A stretch of DNA of 16,859 nucleotides, taken from positions 1 to 16,859 of the forward strand of contig DATCKS010000410.1 in the NCBI GenBank assembly GCA_036562265.1. Direction: 5' to 3'. Positions 14,215 to 16,859 of the stretch are shown one piece after another. The translations under genes and the position numbers were made by a program. The notes under the pieces were generated by a model. The model saw only the letters and a program-made list of their open reading frames with translations. It was not told the origin of the DNA and made no database searches. How positions within the stretch are numbered: the stretch's first letter is position 1; each line of letters opens with the position of its first letter. The stretch is from DASVDK01 sp036562265 [NCBI: Thermodesulfobacteriota bacterium]. GTDB taxonomy: Bacteria; DASVDK01.

Positions 14215-16859
14215 ATGGAACTTCGACACGCCCTCCATCAGGCGCCGGACGCGGGCCAGGGCGACCGGCTCGCCCGCGCGCAGACCGGCCTTGCCGCGCT
14301 CCTTTCGGGCGCCGGCACGTCCAGATTTCGGGTCCTTGGCCTCAAGGGATCGGCGATCGCCTTCGTGGCGGCCCTGCTCGCCCGCCGACACGCCGGCCGG
14401 CCGCTCCTGCTCGTCACCCCGAGTCAGAAGGAGGCCGCTCGGCTGGCCGAGGACCTGTCGTTCTTCCTCGGCGAGCCGGCCGGCCCGGCCGAAGCGCCCG
14501 ATCGCACCCGGGTGCGCGTCTTCCCCTCCTGGGACGTGCTGCCGTTCGCCACGCTGTCGCCCCCGTCGGAGATCGTGCACGATCGCGTGGAGGCCCTGGC
14601 GCGGCTCTGGGCCTTCGGCCGCGGCGGGCGCAGGGGACCGGCGCCGGTGGTCGTGGTGCCGGTCAAGGCGCTGCTCGAGCGGACGCTCCCGGCGCCGGTG
14701 CTGGCGGCGCGCGTGCGGACCCTGCAGGTGGGCGACGAGGTGGACCGGGAGGAGCTGTCCGCGCTCCTCGCCCAGGCCGGCTACGCGCCGGCGCCGATCG
14801 TGGAGGACGTCGGCGACTTCAGCATTCGCGGCGGCATCATCGACCTCTTCCCGCCCGGCTATCGCTGGCCTCTGAGGCTCGAGCTCGAGGGGGACACGAT
14901 CGAGACCATCCGCACGTTCGACCCCCAGTCGCAGCGCTCGCGCGGTCACCTGAGAGCGGTCGATCTGGTGCCGGTGCGGGAGCTGGTCGCGGACGACGCT
15001 CGAAGGCGCGAGGCGCGGCGCCGGCTCCGCGAGCGGGCCGACGAGCTCGGCTTCGGCCGCGCCGGCTGGGGTGACGTGGCCGACGCCATCGCCTCGGGCT
15101 TCCACATGCCGGGGCTCGAGACCTACCTCCCGGACTTCCACCCCGACGCCTCCACGCTCCTCGACTACGTCCCGGACGACGCGATCCTGATCCGGGTCGA
15201 CCCGATCGAGATCGACAAGGAGCGGGACGACTACTGGGCCGAGATCCGCCAGGGGCACGAGCAGGCGCGCCGCGAGGGGCGGCCGGTTCCGGACGCGGCG
15301 GCGCTCTACGTGGAGCCGGCGGTGCTCGACCGCGCGCTCGAGGCGCGCGGCGGCATCACCGTCGAGCGGGTGGAGATGCTCGAGCCGGCGAGCGCCGACG
15401 GCGGGCGTCCGCACGCCGAGGTGGTCCGCCTCGACACGGAGACCAACGAGGGGCTCCGCGCGGCACTCGCCGGCTCGCCGGGCGAGGCGGGGCTGCTTGC
15501 GCCGCTGGCCGAGCGGGTGCGCGCCCGCCGGCTCGAGGGCGATCAGGTCCTCCTCGTCTGCCACACGCGGGTGCAGGCGACTCGCCTGGCCGAGCTGCTC
15601 GAGCCGTACGGCCTCAGGGCGCAGGTCGAGGAGGGACCGCTCGACCTCGGCGAGATCACCGACGGCTTCAGGCCGGCGCCGGGCGGCCTGCGGATCGTCG
15701 TCGGCGGACTCGTCACCGGCTTCAGGTTCCCGGCCCTCGGCCTCACCGCCATCGCCGAGGAGGAGATCTTCGGCGAGCGCCGGCGGCGCCGTCCGGGCGC
15801 GGCCCAGGCCGAGCAGCGGGCGGCGGCGTTCCTCTCCTCCCTCGCCGACCTGCGAACCGGCGACATCGTCGTGCACGTCGACCACGGGGTCGGCATCTAC
15901 CGCGGCCTCGTGAACCTCGAGCTGCAGGGGCTCCGCACCGACTTCCTCCACCTCGAGTACCAGGGGGGCGACAAGCTCTACGTCCCGGTCGACCGGATCA
16001 ACCTCGTCCAGAAGTACGTCGGCGAGCAGGACGACGAGGCGCCGCCGCGCGTGGACCGCCTCGGCGGCACCGCCTGGGAGCGGGTGAAGAGCCGCGTCAA
16101 GGCGTCCATCCGGGAGATGACGAAGGAGCTGCTCGCGCTCTACGCGAAGCGGCAGGTCGTCGAGGCCTACGCCTTCCCGCCTCCCGACCAGACGTACCGC
16201 GAGTTCGAGGCGGCCTTCGAGTACGAGGAGACGCCCGACCAGCAGGCGGCCATCGACGAGGTCCTCGCCGATCTCCAGAAGCCCCGGCCGATGGACCGGC
16301 TCGTCTGCGGCGACGTGGGCTACGGCAAGACCGAGGTGGCCATCCGCGCCGCCTTCCTGGTCGTCATGGCGGGCAAACAGGTGGCCATCCTCGTGCCGAC
16401 CACCGTCCTCGCCCAGCAGCACCTCGCCACGTTCACCGCACGCTTCCGCCGGTACCCCATCCGCGTGGAGAGCCTGTCGCGCTTCCGCTCGCCGAAGGAG
16501 CAGAAGCGGATCCTCGAGGAGCTCGCCGCGGGCAAGATCGACGTCATCATCGGCACGCACCGGCTCCTCTCGAAGGACGTGCGGTTCAAGGACCTCGGGC
16601 TCGTCGTGGTCGACGAGGAGCAGCGCTTCGGCGTCGTCCACAAGGAGAAGCTCAAGCAGCTCCGAACGCAGGTCCACTGCCTCACGATGACCGCCACGCC
16701 GATCCCGCGGACGCTCCACATGTCGCTCACCGGCGTGCGCGACCTCTCGGTGATCAACACGCCGCCGGCCGACCGCCTGGCCATCCGCACCTACGTCACG
16801 CGCTTCTCGGACGAGACGATCCGCGAGGCGATCATGCGCGAGCTCAAGCGGGGCGGGCA
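14215..16859 (+). CDS. mfd: Transcription-repair coupling factor Mfd (3' end outside window)
   Basis: The frame is open from the ATG at 14215 to the window end, 881 residues of a protein that is usually about 1150. Mfd removes RNA polymerase stalled at DNA lesions and recruits UvrA. The UvrB-like N-terminal module includes FPSWDVLPF (about 102-110) and DFSIRGGIIDLFPPG (about 201-215). The CarD-like RNA-polymerase-interacting domain (about 549-620) has GDIVVHVDHGVGIYRGL and YQGGDKLYVPVDRINLVQKY (first part seen as EYQGGDKLYVPVDRI). The RecG-like translocase follows with Walker A GDVGYGKT (699-706, Lys705), DEEQ (800-803) and TATPIPRT (826-833). The remaining helicase motifs and the UvrA-binding C-terminus lie beyond the window. 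It is divergent from the tat pair with 113 bp between start codons. Confidence 0.96.
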   Translation, partial: MELRHALHQAPDAGQGDRLARAQTGLAALLSGAGTSRFRVLGLKGSAIAFVAALLARRHAGRPLLLVTPSQKEAARLAEDLSFFLGEPAGPAEAPDRTRVRVFPSWDVLPFATLSPPSEIVHDRVEALARLWAFGRGGRRGPAPVVVVPVKALLERTLPAPVLAARVRTLQVGDEVDREELSALLAQAGYAPAPIVEDVGDFSIRGGIIDLFPPGYRWPLRLELEGDTIETIRTFDPQSQRSRGHLRAVDLVPVRELVADDARRREARRRLRERADELGFGRAGWGDVADAIASGFHMPGLETYLPDFHPDASTLLDYVPDDAILIRVDPIEIDKERDDYWAEIRQGHEQARREGRPVPDAAALYVEPAVLDRALEARGGITVERVEMLEPASADGGRPHAEVVRLDTETNEGLRAALAGSPGEAGLLAPLAERVRARRLEGDQVLLVCHTRVQATRLAELLEPYGLRAQVEEGPLDLGEITDGFRPAPGGLRIVVGGLVTGFRFPALGLTAIAEEEIFGERRRRRPGAAQAEQRAAAFLSSLADLRTGDIVVHVDHGVGIYRGLVNLELQGLRTDFLHLEYQGGDKLYVPVDRINLVQKYVGEQDDEAPPRVDRLGGTAWERVKSRVKASIREMTKELLALYAKRQVVEAYAFPPPDQTYREFEAAFEYEETPDQQAAIDEVLADLQKPRPMDRLVCGDVGYGKTEVAIRAAFLVVMAGKQVAILVPTTVLAQQHLATFTARFRRYPIRVESLSRFRSPKEQKRILEELAAGKIDVIIGTHRLLSKDVRFKDLGLVVVDEEQRFGVVHKEKLKQLRTQVHCLTMTATPIPRTLHMSLTGVRDLSVINTPPADRLAIRTYVTRFSDETIREAIMRELKRGG

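Noticed and set aside
14107-16719. 870-residue open frame on the minus strand opposite mfd
   Set aside because: It is the antisense shadow of mfd: the protein is rich in His, Arg, Glu, Asp and Gly with no domain, and the plus strand encodes all Mfd motifs.

Overview
This is a very GC-rich bacterial chromosome segment made of dense housekeeping genes. A lipoprotein with a lipobox, a class A penicillin-binding protein, a Tat translocase and a probable LpoA-type periplasmic activator point to a diderm (Gram-negative) organism. A CIRCE/HrcA heat-shock locus preceded by hemW and the style of the proteins resemble deltaproteobacteria-like lineages or Methylomirabilota/Rokubacteria. That placement is a guess from protein style and was not tested. 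I see no phage, transposase, CRISPR, tRNA or rRNA.

Layout. Positions 1-250 hold the 3' end of plsY, followed by an ArsB/NhaD/SLC13-type permease with no obvious start codon (to 1499). A promoter region (1520-1583) leads to a calcineurin-like phosphoesterase that is tightly coupled to a small archease-like protein (to 2893). These converge, with a 5-bp gap, on a minus-strand PBP1A gene (2899-5433). PBP1A is divergent from hemW (5484-6665). Next comes the heat-shock cluster: promoter, CIRCE operator, a structured leader, hrcA, an intrinsic terminator, grpE, dnaJ, and a lipoprotein overlapping dnaJ by an ATGA junction (to 12033). dnaK is absent from its usual place between grpE and dnaJ. A 613-bp region without a convincing gene (12034-12646) is packed with inverted repeats and holds two diverged copies of a stem-loop element. 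The minus-strand pair tatB-like/tatC (12647-14101) is divergent from mfd, which runs off the right end.

How the genes work together. HrcA should repress its own transcript through CIRCE. GrpE and DnaJ are co-chaperones of a DnaK that must be encoded elsewhere. The lipoprotein after dnaJ resembles activators of class A PBPs, so it and PBP1A may work together in peptidoglycan synthesis. TatB-like/TatC form a folded-protein exporter, and Mfd couples transcription to repair. The least ordinary items are the archease-like protein lacking the family's metal-binding aspartates, the repeated stem-loop element downstream of the lipoprotein gene, the competing stems in the hrcA leader, and several promoters placed so close to the start codon that the mRNAs should be leaderless or nearly so.
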